A DNA stretch of 64,000 bases from Lysobacteraceae bacterium NML93-0793 (GTDB lineage: Bacteria > Pseudomonadota > Gammaproteobacteria > Xanthomonadales > Xanthomonadaceae). Location of the stretch: positions 1 to 64,000 of the forward strand of contig NTJG01000001.1 in assembly GCA_002324875.1 (NCBI GenBank), written 5' to 3'. The notes beneath the pieces are model-generated. The model ran no database searches, had not been told where the DNA came from, and was given only the letters and a program-made list of their open reading frames with translations. Below are positions 50,609 through 59,200 of this stretch, one piece after another. The number at the start of each line of letters is the position of its first letter. The first letter of the stretch is position 1. Both the position numbers and the translations under genes were made by a program.

Positions 50609-51778
50609 TCAGTCCAGCACGCGGCAGAACACCGCCTTGAGGTAACGCGATTCCTGCACGTTCGCCAGGAACGGATGGTCGGCGCCGGCGCCGGCCACGC
50701 GCAGCACCTGGATCGTGCGGCCCGAATAGAACGACGCGCGGCGCAGCATGTCGAGGAACTGCTCCTCGCTGACCAGGCCGGTGCACGAGAACGTCGCGAA
50801 CAGGCCGCCCGGCTTCACCACGCCCAGCGCCAGCCGGTTCATGTCGAGGTATTTCTTCAGTGCCGGAATGACCTGGTCGCGGTCGCGGGTCATCTTGGCC
50901 GGATCCAGCACCACCACGTCGTAGCGGTCGCCGGCGTTGGCCGCGTCGCGCAGCCACGGGAAGATGTCGGCCTGCACGAAGCGCGGGCGCACGTCGTTGA
51001 GGCGGGCATTGCCCTTGGCGATCTCGATCACGTCGCCGTCGATGTCCACGCCCACCACCTCGGCCGCACCGCGCGCGGCGGCGTAGACGCCGAAGCCACC
51101 GGTGTTGCAGCACAGGTCGAGCACGCGCTTGCCGGCCACGTGACGGCTCAGCCACTCGCGGTTCTCGCGCTGGTCGGCGAAGAAGCCGGTCTTGTGCGCG
51201 CCAGCGGGGTCGGCGCGGAAGCGGATGCCGTGCTCGGTGATGATCGCCGGCTCGGCCGGCGTGCTGCCGCGGAAATCGAAGCTTTCCTGCTTCTGCACGT
51301 GTTCGTCGGCGAAGCTGTGGAAGCGGCAGCCGGGAAACTGCTCGCGCAGTGCGTCGTAGATCCACTCGCGATGGCGGAACGCACCGGCGCTGAAGAACTC
51401 GACCACCAGCAGATCCGCATAGCGGTCGACGACAAGACCGCTGATGCCATCGCCCTCGCTGTGCACGACGCGCCAGGCATCGGACACCGCATCCAGCCCC
51501 AGCACGTCGCGGCGCAGCGCCACCGCATCGGCGATCTTGCGCGAGAACCAGCCCGCATCCACCGGCACGTCGGGATCGGTTTCCAGAATGCGCACGGCGA
51601 TGCGCGAGTGGCCGTTGTAGAAGCCGCGGCCGATCCAGTCACCGTCTACGCCCAGCACATCGACGATGCTGCCGGGCTTGGGCCGCTGGGCGGGTTTGTC
51701 GACCAGGCGCTGGAAGATCCACGGATGGCTGGAACGCCAGGCGTTCTTCAGGTGTACGGTCGGGTTGGGTGCGTTCAT
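50609..51778 (-). CDS. rlmI: 23S rRNA m5C methyltransferase RlmI
   Basis: 389 residues. The PUA domain (about 1-75: NAWRSSHPWIFQRLVDKPAQ, GDWIGRGFYN) is followed by the family's HKTGFFADQRENREWLSRHV segment and the Rossmann methyltransferase core (GKRVLDLCCNTGGFGVYAAA, VVLDPAKM, and FATFSCTGLVSEEQF). Family members methylate cytosine 1962 of 23S rRNA with SAM. ATG 51778 is the first start inside the recognisable domain. It is divergent from the riboswitch-controlled alx gene, 24 bases from the candidate promoter. Confidence 0.92.
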   Translation of the reverse strand: MNAPNPTVHLKNAWRSSHPWIFQRLVDKPAQRPKPGSIVDVLGVDGDWIGRGFYNGHSRIAVRILETDPDVPVDAGWFSRKIADAVALRRDVLGLDAVSDAWRVVHSEGDGISGLVVDRYADLLVVEFFSAGAFRHREWIYDALREQFPGCRFHSFADEHVQKQESFDFRGSTPAEPAIITEHGIRFRADPAGAHKTGFFADQRENREWLSRHVAGKRVLDLCCNTGGFGVYAAARGAAEVVGVDIDGDVIEIAKGNARLNDVRPRFVQADIFPWLRDAANAGDRYDVVVLDPAKMTRDRDQVIPALKKYLDMNRLALGVVKPGGLFATFSCTGLVSEEQFLDMLRRASFYSGRTIQVLRVAGAGADHPFLANVQESRYLKAVFCRVLD

Positions 51779-51801
51779 GGCGGCAATTTTAGCGCGTGCA
51801 C

Positions 51802-51830
51802 TTGCCCGCCAGCCGCCGGATCCGGACAAT
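51802..51830 (+). promoter_or_regulatory. Promoter for the alx riboswitch transcript
   Basis: TTGCCC (51802-51807) and GACAAT (51825-51830), 17 bases apart, each match 4 of 6 sigma-70 consensus positions. The predicted start, around 51837, is just before the aptamer. Confidence 0.55.
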
Positions 51831-51837
51831 CCGCCCC

Positions 51838-51952
51838 CGAAGGGGAGTAGCTCCCGACGTGCCGGCCGTCATTTCGAGCAGCAATGCTCCGGTCCCACGG
51901 CAGTCCATCGGACTGTGAGCAAGACCTTCGCCGCGATGGCGAAGGCGTGTCC
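51838..51952 (+). promoter_or_regulatory. yybP-ykoY manganese riboswitch
   Basis: The leader starts with AAGGGGAGTAGC (51840 onwards), the family's signature, followed by CTCCC that pairs with GGGAG. Other paired elements are GAGCA-GCAA-TGCTC (51876-51889), CAGTCC-ATC-GGACTG (51901-51915) and a perfect 8-bp stem CCTTCGCC/GGCGAAGG (51925-51945), with GTGAGCAAGACC between the latter two. All of this matches the known yybP-ykoY aptamer, which binds Mn2+ and turns on alx- and mntP-type genes. It ends about 68 bases before the alx ATG. The expression platform was not resolved. Confidence 0.92.
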
Positions 51953-52020
51953 CCGATTCCGATCCCCGGTGTCCGAGACGTCCGCGCCCGCGGTCGTCCT
52001 CCACCTGTCCGGGAACTTCG

Positions 52021-52980
52021 ATGGAAACGATTGGCAATCTCTGGTTATGGGCCGGCTTCGGTGGGCTCGTCGTACTCGCGTTGCTGGTCGACCTGGTGCT
52101 GATGCGCCACGGCGGCGCGCACAAGGTGACGTTCAAGGAAGCCTTGTTCTGGAGCCTGGGCTGGGTGGCGCTGGCGCTGCTGTTCAACGCCGGCCTGTGG
52201 TGGTACCTGCACGAAACCGCCGGCGCGGCGCTCGCCAACCGGGTGGGGCTGGAATTCCTGACCGGCTATCTGGTCGAGAAGGCGCTTGCGGTCGACAACA
52301 TCTTCGTCTTCCTGATGTTGATGACGTACTTCGCCGTGCCCGAGGAACAGCGCCAGCGCGTGCTGATCATCGGCATCCTGCTGGCGATCGTGTTGCGCGC
52401 GATCCTGATCTTCGCGGGTGCGGCGTTGCTGACGCATTTCCACTGGCTGCTGTACGTGTTCGGTGCGTTCCTGCTGCTGACCGGCATCAAGATGTGGTTC
52501 GCCGCCGGCAAGGAACCGGATCTGGAAACCAATCCGCTGCTGCGCTGGATGACTGCGCACGTGCCCTTCGTGCGGCGCTACCACGGCAGTGCGCTGTGGC
52601 TCGGCCGGCCCGGGCACCGCAAGTTCACCCCGTTGTTCATCGTGCTGGTGATGATCGGCATCACCGATGTGATCTTCGCGGTGGATTCGATTCCCGCGAT
52701 CTTCGCCATCACCACCGATCCCTTCATCGTGCTGACGTCCAACGTGTTCGCGGTGCTGGGGCTGCGCGCGATGTTCTTCCTGCTCGCCGGCATGGCCGAG
52801 CGCTTCCACCTGCTGCCTTACGGACTGGCGATCGTGCTGGTGTTCATCGGCACCAAGATGCTGCTGCTCGATCTGTACAAGATTCCGGTGCTGTGGTCGC
52901 TGGGCGTCGTCGCGGCGATTCTGACGGTGACCGTGGCGCTGAGCCTGGCGCGGCCGCCGAAGCCGATTTCCGAGACCTGA
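52021..52980 (+). CDS. alx: TerC/Alx family membrane protein, Mn-responsive
   Basis: 319 residues, close to E. coli Alx. About nine hydrophobic segments are seen. The family's motifs are TGYLVEKALAVDNIFVFLML (Glu/Asp in a TM helix), RVLIIGILLAIVLRA, LYVFGAFLLLTGIKM and ITDVIFAVDSIPAIFAIT. Alx-type proteins appear to export or handle Mn2+, and this gene carries the matching Mn riboswitch. The ATG at 52021 has only a weak GGGAAC upstream, which fits riboswitch control of translation. It is alone on its transcript. Confidence 0.93.
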   Translation: METIGNLWLWAGFGGLVVLALLVDLVLMRHGGAHKVTFKEALFWSLGWVALALLFNAGLWWYLHETAGAALANRVGLEFLTGYLVEKALAVDNIFVFLMLMTYFAVPEEQRQRVLIIGILLAIVLRAILIFAGAALLTHFHWLLYVFGAFLLLTGIKMWFAAGKEPDLETNPLLRWMTAHVPFVRRYHGSALWLGRPGHRKFTPLFIVLVMIGITDVIFAVDSIPAIFAITTDPFIVLTSNVFAVLGLRAMFFLLAGMAERFHLLPYGLAIVLVFIGTKMLLLDLYKIPVLWSLGVVAAILTVTVALSLARPPKPISET

Positions 52981-53001
52981 TTGCGGGCCGCGGCTGCGAG
53001 G

Positions 53002-54201
53002 TCAGGCCCGGACCGGCAGCGCGACCTCGACGTCGCGATCGATCACACGGTCGCGTCCGGCGCGCTTGGCGAGATACAGACGCCGGTCGGCGGTGGCGAG
53101 CAGGGCATCGAGATCGACGTCGCGGCCGGGACGGGCATGGGCGATGCCGATCGACAGCGTGACCGGCACCTCGATGCCGTCCACGCGTACGGGATGCGCG
53201 GCCACGGCCGCGCGCAGGCGTTCGGCGCGGCGGCCGGCCTCGCCGGGCGACACGTCCACCAGCAGCATGCAGAACTCGTCGCCGCCGAAGCGGCCGGCGA
53301 TGTCGCCCCCCTGCAAGGCCGTGCGCAGCGCGCCCGCCACCACGCCCAGCACCCGGTCGCCGACCGCGTGGCCGTGCCGGTCGTTGACCGGCTTGAAGCC
53401 GTCGACATCGATCATCAGCAGCGCGGCCAGCGCGTCGTCGCGTGCCGGGGTGCCCAGCCGGCGGCTCACCCGTTCGAAGAAGGCGCGGCGGTTGTCGAGG
53501 CCGGTCAAGGGATCGGCCGCTGCCAGGCCCTCGAGCAGGCGCTGCTGGCGCTCCAGCTGCGCCAGCACGAAGGCGAAGGTCGCGAACACCGGCGCCAGCA
53601 GGAAATACGCCAGCGCCAGCTGCTGGGCGGGCGTGATGCCGGCATCGAAGGCGGGTCCGGACTGCGGCTGCTGCCACTGTTCCAGCAACCGCAACGCGCA
53701 GACCACGCCCGCGCCCACGTAGATACCAATGACCACCCGCTCGGCGCCGTTGCGGCGCTCGCGGCGTCGATCGCGTCCGATCGCCCACAACCCGAGCAGC
53801 AACGACAGCAGCGCCGCGGCCCAGAACATCGCGATGTGCTGCCGCGCGTCGGTGCCCGGCCACAGGATGGCCACGGGCAGCACCAGTGCCGGCAGGTAGA
53901 CCACGAGCGAGGACAGCGCGCCGCGGCGCGCATCCGGGCCCCGGGCCAGTGCCCGCAGCAACGATGCATGACCGGCCACCAGCAGCCCGCAGGCCAGCGC
54001 CTGGACGCCGCCCCCGAGCACCGTGGGCGGCACCGCGAACAGCGGCCAGGCCACGGCCTGCATCACCAGGCCGATGCCCCATTCGCGCAGTCCCCGCCGC
54101 TCGCCGGTGCGGCCGCCACGGCGGACCAGCCAGACCAGCGCCGCCAGTGCACCGCACAGCAGCACGAACAGCGCCAGAAAGGTGATACGCCACGGATCCA
54201 T
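53002..54201 (-). CDS. Diguanylate cyclase (GGDEF) with membrane sensor
   Basis: 399 residues. About six hydrophobic segments (1-215) form a membrane sensor of unrecognised type. A coiled segment (about 215-228) leads to the GGDEF domain (230-390): DPLTGLDNRRAFFERV, IDVDGFKPVNDRHGHAVGD, and RFGGDEF at 304-310. The active-site motif is intact, so c-di-GMP synthesis from two GTP is expected. The inhibitory RxxD site reads QGGD (297-300), so product inhibition is probably lost. No EAL domain. It converges on alx; the stop codons are 22 bases apart. Confidence 0.9.
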   Translation of the reverse strand: MDPWRITFLALFVLLCGALAALVWLVRRGGRTGERRGLREWGIGLVMQAVAWPLFAVPPTVLGGGVQALACGLLVAGHASLLRALARGPDARRGALSSLVVYLPALVLPVAILWPGTDARQHIAMFWAAALLSLLLGLWAIGRDRRRERRNGAERVVIGIYVGAGVVCALRLLEQWQQPQSGPAFDAGITPAQQLALAYFLLAPVFATFAFVLAQLERQQRLLEGLAAADPLTGLDNRRAFFERVSRRLGTPARDDALAALLMIDVDGFKPVNDRHGHAVGDRVLGVVAGALRTALQGGDIAGRFGGDEFCMLLVDVSPGEAGRRAERLRAAVAAHPVRVDGIEVPVTLSIGIAHARPGRDVDLDALLATADRRLYLAKRAGRDRVIDRDVEVALPVRA

Positions 54202-54348
54202 CGGGAGTTCTGAATACGCTTGAACGGGGAGCCGGGCACCCTAGCACCCGCCTTGTGGCCGCCCCGTTGGAAGCCGCAACGGCTGTTCAGGACGGGCTGC
54301 GCACGGTGGCCGCCTTGCATCGCGCGGCGGCGTCGCCATTGTGATCGG

Positions 54349-55182
54349 ATGCATCTCGACAGCCCCGACGCGCCCACCGACCCCGAGGCCCAGCGCCGCC
54401 ACGACCGCCAGCGCCTGTCCGGCGCGCTGAAGGCCAGCATCGTGTTCGTGTTGCTGCTGGTGATCGCCTTCGGTCTGCAGGCCGCGTTCGACTGGCGCCC
54501 CCTGGCCGTGCGGCCGGGGGAATGGGCCGGCCTGGTCGGCCTCATGACCGCGCCGCTGCTGCACGGCTCGCCGGAGCATCTGGTGGCCAACGCCAGCGCC
54601 CTGCTGCTGCTGGGCTCGCTGGCGCTGGCGGTGTATCCGAAGGCGACCCTGCGCGGCCTGCCGCTGATGTGGCTGGGCTCGGGCCTCGGCGCGTGGCTGA
54701 TGGGCGATCCGGGCTCGCATCACCTCGGTGCCAGTGGCGTCACCCACGGCCTGATGTTCCTGGTGTTCGTGCTCGGGCTGCTGCGCCGCGACCGGCCGTC
54801 GATCGCCGCCGGCATGATCGCGTTCCTGTTCTACGGCGGCATGCTGCTGACGATCCTGCCGCAGGAGCCGGGCGTGTCGTGGCAGTCGCACATGGGCGGC
54901 GCGATCGGCGGTGTGCTCGCCGCGTTCTGGTTCCGGCGTGCCGACCCGATGCCGCCGCGCAAGCGCTACAGCTGGGAGATCGAGGAAGAAGAGGCGGAAC
55001 GCGCCGCGCTCGAAGCGCGCGAGACCTTCGAGCCGCCGGCGCCCGCACGCGTGCCGGTGCTGTGGGATCGGCCGCAGGACGCACGCGGCGTGGTCCTCGA
55101 GTTTCCGCAGCGTCCGCGCCCCGGCGACGGCGCGTCCGACGATCGCAGTCCCGACGGGCGTCCCCGCGACCCGCGCGGCTGA
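54349..55182 (+). CDS. Rhomboid family intramembrane serine protease
   Basis: 277 residues. Six or seven TM helices lie between about 28 and 198. The catalytic Ser is in HLGASGVTHG (GASG, Ser about 129), the His is in WQSHMGGAIGG (about 181), and HGSPEHLVAN (about 72-81) is the family's oxyanion-side motif. The cytoplasmic tail (about 200-277) is charged and Arg/Glu/Pro-rich. It cleaves TM segments of other proteins; substrate unknown. ATG 54349 precedes a Pro/Asp-rich start. It converges with the ABC importer genes, four bases between stops. Confidence 0.88.
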   Translation: MHLDSPDAPTDPEAQRRHDRQRLSGALKASIVFVLLLVIAFGLQAAFDWRPLAVRPGEWAGLVGLMTAPLLHGSPEHLVANASALLLLGSLALAVYPKATLRGLPLMWLGSGLGAWLMGDPGSHHLGASGVTHGLMFLVFVLGLLRRDRPSIAAGMIAFLFYGGMLLTILPQEPGVSWQSHMGGAIGGVLAAFWFRRADPMPPRKRYSWEIEEEEAERAALEARETFEPPAPARVPVLWDRPQDARGVVLEFPQRPRPGDGASDDRSPDGRPRDPRG

Positions 55183-55186
55183 GGCG

Positions 55187-56665
55187 TCACGAACGCGCCG
55201 CGATTCGCAGTCCGCGGGGGACGAGTCCGCGTTCGATCGCCTCGAACAGGCCCTGCACCACGAGCGCCAGCAGCGCCGCCGGCACCGCGCCTTCGAGGAT
55301 CAGGCCGAGGTCGTCGAGACGGATGCCGGTGAGGATGGGCTGGCCGTAACCGCCGGCGCCGATCAGCGCCCCCAGCGTCGCGGTGCCGACGTTGATCACC
55401 GCCGCGGTCTTGATGCCGGCCAGGATCGTGCGCAGCGCCAGCGGCAGTTCCACCCGGAACAGGCGTGTCGATGCGGGCAGGCCGATCGCCGACGCGGTCT
55501 CGCGCAGCTCGCGCGGAATGCCGGTCAGGCCGGCATGCGTGTTGCGCACGATCGGCAGCAGGCTGTAGAGGAACAGCGCGGCGATCGCCGGCCCGGCGCC
55601 GATGCCGAACAGCGGAATCATGAAGACGAACACCGCCAGCGACGGCAGCGTCTGCAGCAGGCCGGTCAGCGTGAGCACCGCCTGGCCCAGGCGCGGCCGG
55701 CGCGCCGCCACGATGCCGAGCGGCAGCGCGACCAGCAACGCCGCGCCCAGCGACAGTCCCACCAGCGCCAGATGCTCGCGCGTGCGTCGCCACACGCGCG
55801 CGGCGCGGCCGTCGCCGGCGTCGGCGTCCAGGCCCAGCCAGTCGGCGGCGACCGCGGCGTCGGATTCGCGGTCCAGCTTCACCCGGCCGTTGAACCGCTG
55901 CATGGTCGCCGCATCGATACGGCCTTCGAGACCGTGCAGCGCCGCGACCGCCGCCGGCGCGCGCGTCACAAGCTCCGCGCGGTAGAGCACCACCGCGGCA
56001 TACGAGGGGAAATAGTCGCGATCGTCGTCCAGCACGACCAGGTCGTAATACGGAATCTCGGCATCGGTGGCGTAGAGGTCGGTCGCGTCGATCGCGCCCG
56101 AAGCCAGGGCGCGGTAGGCCAGATCGTGATCCAGCCCGTCGGGCCGGTGCGGCAGGCCGTAGGCGGTGCGCAGGCCGGGCCAGCCGTCGGCACGCGAGAC
56201 GAACTCGTTGCTCAGCCCCAGGCGCAGCGCCGGGTGGGCGGCGAGGTCGGAGAGCCGCGTGATGCCGAGCGTCGCGGCGCGCTCGCGGCGCATGCCGATC
56301 GCGTAGCGGTTGTCGAAGCCGAGTGGCGCCGTCATCGCGATGCCGGCCTGTGCCAGCGCGGCCTCGAGCGCGGCCCGGTCGGCGCCGGGCATGCGCAGCA
56401 GTTCCTCGGCCAGCGTGCCGGTGTATTCGACGTAGGCATCGATGCTGCCTTCCTGCAGCGCGCGCCACAGGATGCGGGTGCCGCCGAGCTGGCGCCGGTG
56501 CCGCGCGTCCACGCCCGCCTCGCGCACGGCCAGCGTCGCCACCTCGCCCAGCAGCACGCCTTCGGTGAAGTTCTTCGAACCGAGGGTCACCGTCGACGCC
56601 GCCTGGGCCTGCACGCACGCGGCCAACAGGCACAGCAGGGCCAGCATGCGGCACGCGACGCTCAC
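55187..56665 (-). CDS. Osmoprotectant ABC importer, fused substrate-binding protein and permease
   Basis: 492 residues. Residues 1-22 form a signal/anchor. The OpuAC/ProX-type binding domain (about 24-275) is marked by VTLGSKNFTEGVLLGEVATL, YVEYTGTLAEELL and GLSNEFVSRADGWPGL. The permease domain (about 290-480) has the EAA-type loop IPRELRETASAIGLPASTRL and LPIVRNTHAGL. Together they import quaternary amines or betaines. The binding protein and permease in one chain is the known OpuF-like architecture. The start overlaps the ATPase gene stop by four bases (ATGA), so the two are one operon. Confidence 0.9.
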   Translation of the reverse strand: MSVACRMLALLCLLAACVQAQAASTVTLGSKNFTEGVLLGEVATLAVREAGVDARHRRQLGGTRILWRALQEGSIDAYVEYTGTLAEELLRMPGADRAALEAALAQAGIAMTAPLGFDNRYAIGMRRERAATLGITRLSDLAAHPALRLGLSNEFVSRADGWPGLRTAYGLPHRPDGLDHDLAYRALASGAIDATDLYATDAEIPYYDLVVLDDDRDYFPSYAAVVLYRAELVTRAPAAVAALHGLEGRIDAATMQRFNGRVKLDRESDAAVAADWLGLDADAGDGRAARVWRRTREHLALVGLSLGAALLVALPLGIVAARRPRLGQAVLTLTGLLQTLPSLAVFVFMIPLFGIGAGPAIAALFLYSLLPIVRNTHAGLTGIPRELRETASAIGLPASTRLFRVELPLALRTILAGIKTAAVINVGTATLGALIGAGGYGQPILTGIRLDDLGLILEGAVPAALLALVVQGLFEAIERGLVPRGLRIAARS

Positions 56666-57402
56666 CGCGCGGCCTCGTCGACGCCGCGCTGCGCACGCAT
56701 GAACGCCGCGACGAAATCATCGGCCGGCGCATCGAGCAGGGTGCGGGCCGACCCCTGCTGCACGATGCGGCCGTCGCGCAGCAGCACCACGGTGTCGGCG
56801 AACCACGCCGCCTCGGCGACATCGTGGGTGACCAGCACCACGGTCTTGCCGAGGCGTTCGAACAGCGCGCGCATCTGGGTCTGCAGATCGTGGCGGACGA
56901 TCGGGTCCAGCGCGCCCAGCGGCTCGTCGAGCAGCAGCACGTCCGGATCGAGCATCAGCGCGCGGATCAGGCCGACGCGTTGGCGCTGGCCGCCCGAGAG
57001 TTCCGCCGGATAGCGGCGCAGCGCATCGTCCGGCAGCTGGCACAGCGCGGCGAGCTCGGCGGTGCGCGCCTCGATGCGCGGCGGCGACCAGCCCAGCGTG
57101 CGCGCCAGCAGCGCGATGTTGCCGGCGGCGTCGAGATGCGGGAACAGCCCGCCTTCCTGGATCACGTAGCCGATGCGTCGGCGCAGCGCCGGCAACTGCG
57201 CGCGCTGCAGCGGAACGCCGTCGAACCGCACTTCGCCGTGGTCCGGCCATTCCAGGCCGACCAGCAGGCGCAGCAGCGTGGACTTGCCGGCACCACTGGG
57301 ACCGATCAGCGCGGTGGTGCGACCCGGCGCGATGTGCAGATCGATACCGGCCAGACCGGTGGCCTGGCCGAACCGGCGGTGGACCTGCTGCAGATCGAAC
57401 AT
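56662..57402 (-). CDS. ABC transporter ATP-binding protein (osmoprotectant type)
   Basis: 246 residues. Walker A is GPSGAGKST (about 34), the signature is LSGGQRQRVGL, Walker B is DVLLLDEPLGALDP, and H-loop is VTHDVAEA. There is no CBS tail, so it belongs to the short OpuCA-like group. It powers the fused binding-protein/permease at 55187, which overlaps its stop by four bases. The gene is divergent from the M28 peptidase at 57512, and a perfect inverted repeat lies in between. Confidence 0.92.
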   Translation of the reverse strand: MFDLQQVHRRFGQATGLAGIDLHIAPGRTTALIGPSGAGKSTLLRLLVGLEWPDHGEVRFDGVPLQRAQLPALRRRIGYVIQEGGLFPHLDAAGNIALLARTLGWSPPRIEARTAELAALCQLPDDALRRYPAELSGGQRQRVGLIRALMLDPDVLLLDEPLGALDPIVRHDLQTQMRALFERLGKTVVLVTHDVAEAAWFADTVVLLRDGRIVQQGSARTLLDAPADDFVAAFMRAQRGVDEAAR

Positions 57403-57417
57403 GGCCGCACCTTAGCA

Positions 57418-57471
57418 GCGCCCGTCGCTGGACCGGCGTGCCGGCAGCGCGCGCCGCCGGGCGACGGGCGC
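57418..57471. promoter_or_regulatory. 11-bp inverted repeat in the divergent ABC/M28 promoter region
   Basis: GCGCCCGTCGC (57418-57428) and GCGACGGGCGC (57461-57471) are perfect inverted copies separated by 32 bases. They sit between two divergent start codons, so an operator pair is possible. It may also just be a stem-loop. Confidence 0.4.
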
Positions 57472-57511
57472 GCGCGTGCTACCGTCGCCGCCTCGCGCTC
57501 CGGAGCCCGCC

Positions 57512-59185
57512 ATGTCCCGCGTCGTCCTGTCCGTCTGTGCCGCATTGCTGCTGGTGGCGTGCGAGCGCGCGCCCGAGGCCGGCGCGCCGATGCCCGATGC
57601 GCCGGCGGTCGCCAACGACACGCCGGCCGGACAGCGCATCGAGGCCGACGTGCGCACGCTCGCCGACGACGGCATGCAGGGCCGGCTGACCGGCAGCGCC
57701 GGTTACGACCTCGCCAGCCGCCACGTCGCCGCGCGCTTCAAGGCCATCGGCCTGGAACCGGCCGGCGACGACGGCGACTGGTTCCAGCGCGTGCCGCTGA
57801 CCCGCGCGGTCGTGGTGCGCGACGGTGCGCGCCTGGACATCGCCCGCAACGGGCGCACGCTGCGCCTGCGCTTCGGCGACCAGTTCCTGCCGCTGCCCAA
57901 CTTCAACACCACCGACAGCACGGTCACCGCGCCAGCGGTGTTCGTGGGCCAGGCGATCGACGCGCCGGAGCTCGGCCACGACGATTTCCGCGGCATCGAC
58001 CTGCGCGGTCGGATCGCCGTGGTCTTCGGCGGCGCCCCCGACACCTTTCCGCCCACCCAGCGCGCCCACTACAGCGCCAGCCGCGCCAAGGCCGAGGCCG
58101 TGGCGTCGCGGGGGGCCATCGGCCTGCTGATCGTCAACACCGCGGCCGACGAGGCCGGCCAGCCCTGGGCGCGCATGGCCGGCCGCTGGAACCAGCCGGC
58201 GATGCGGCTGCGCGGCACCGACGGCGCGGCCGTCGACGGCTTTCCGCAGCTGCGGGCGACCGCGATCGTGGCCGCGGCCGCCGCCGATCTCGTCTTCGCC
58301 GACGGGCCGCGCACCGCCGCCCAGCTGTTCGACGCCGCACGCGACGGCACCCTCGCGCCGTTCGCCCTGCCCGGACGCATGACCCTCGCCGGCCGCACCC
58401 GGATCGACCGGCTGGAGTCGCGCAACGTGCTGGCACGTCTGCCCGGCCGCGATGCCGCGCTGGCCGGCGAGAGCATCGTGCACACCGCGCATCTCGACCA
58501 CATCGGCATCGGCCCGGATGTCGACGGCGACACGCTCTACAACGGCGCGATCGACAACGCGCTGGGCGTGGCGATCATGCTCGAGGCCGCGCGCGAACTG
58601 CGCGAGGCCGAACAGGCACCGAAGCGCTCGGTGATCTTCGCCGCGCTCACCGGCGAGGAGCAGGGCCTGCTCGGCGCGACCTGGCTCGCCCGCTATCCCT
58701 CGGCCGGCGTCGGGCGTGCGGTCGCCAACATCAACATCGACATGCCCGTGCTGACCGCGCCCACCCGCGACGTGGTCGCGATCGGCGTCGAGCATTCCAC
58801 GCTGCAGGCCGCGGTGGACCGCGCGGCGGCCGAGATCGGCGTCGAGGTCTCGCCCGATCCCTTCCCCGAGGAAGTCGCCTTCGTGCGCAGCGACCAGTAC
58901 GCCTTCGTGCGTGCCGGCATTCCCGCGGTGTATCTGGATGCCGGCGTCGCACCTGCGAACGAGGGGCAGGATCCGAAGGTCGCCGCGACCTGGTTCCTGC
59001 GCAACTGCTACCACCGGCCCTGCGACCAGGTGGACCTGCCGATCCAGTACGGCGACGCCGCGCGCCTGGCGCGGATGAGCGCGGCGCTGAGCCGGGTGAT
59101 CGGAGACGATGCGGCCGCGCCGCGCTGGAATGCAGGGGATTTCTTCGGCACCCGCTTCGGCGGCGGAGACGCCTCGCCGCGCTGA
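57512..59185 (+). CDS. M28 family metallopeptidase, lipoprotein
   Basis: 557 residues. A lipobox LLVAC (Cys about 16) anchors it in the periplasm. A PA-like insert covers about 120-250. The zinc core has IVHTAHLDHIGIG, GAIDNALG, TGEEQGLLGATW and DMPVLT. All M28 metal ligands and the catalytic Glu pair are visible. It is an aminopeptidase-type enzyme acting on exported peptides; it is distinct from the M28 enzyme at 16204. ATG 57512 follows GGAGCCCGCC. Confidence 0.92.
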   Translation: MSRVVLSVCAALLLVACERAPEAGAPMPDAPAVANDTPAGQRIEADVRTLADDGMQGRLTGSAGYDLASRHVAARFKAIGLEPAGDDGDWFQRVPLTRAVVVRDGARLDIARNGRTLRLRFGDQFLPLPNFNTTDSTVTAPAVFVGQAIDAPELGHDDFRGIDLRGRIAVVFGGAPDTFPPTQRAHYSASRAKAEAVASRGAIGLLIVNTAADEAGQPWARMAGRWNQPAMRLRGTDGAAVDGFPQLRATAIVAAAAADLVFADGPRTAAQLFDAARDGTLAPFALPGRMTLAGRTRIDRLESRNVLARLPGRDAALAGESIVHTAHLDHIGIGPDVDGDTLYNGAIDNALGVAIMLEAARELREAEQAPKRSVIFAALTGEEQGLLGATWLARYPSAGVGRAVANINIDMPVLTAPTRDVVAIGVEHSTLQAAVDRAAAEIGVEVSPDPFPEEVAFVRSDQYAFVRAGIPAVYLDAGVAPANEGQDPKVAATWFLRNCYHRPCDQVDLPIQYGDAARLARMSAALSRVIGDDAAAPRWNAGDFFGTRFGGGDASPR

Positions 59186-59200
59186 GCGCGGCGTCCCGGA

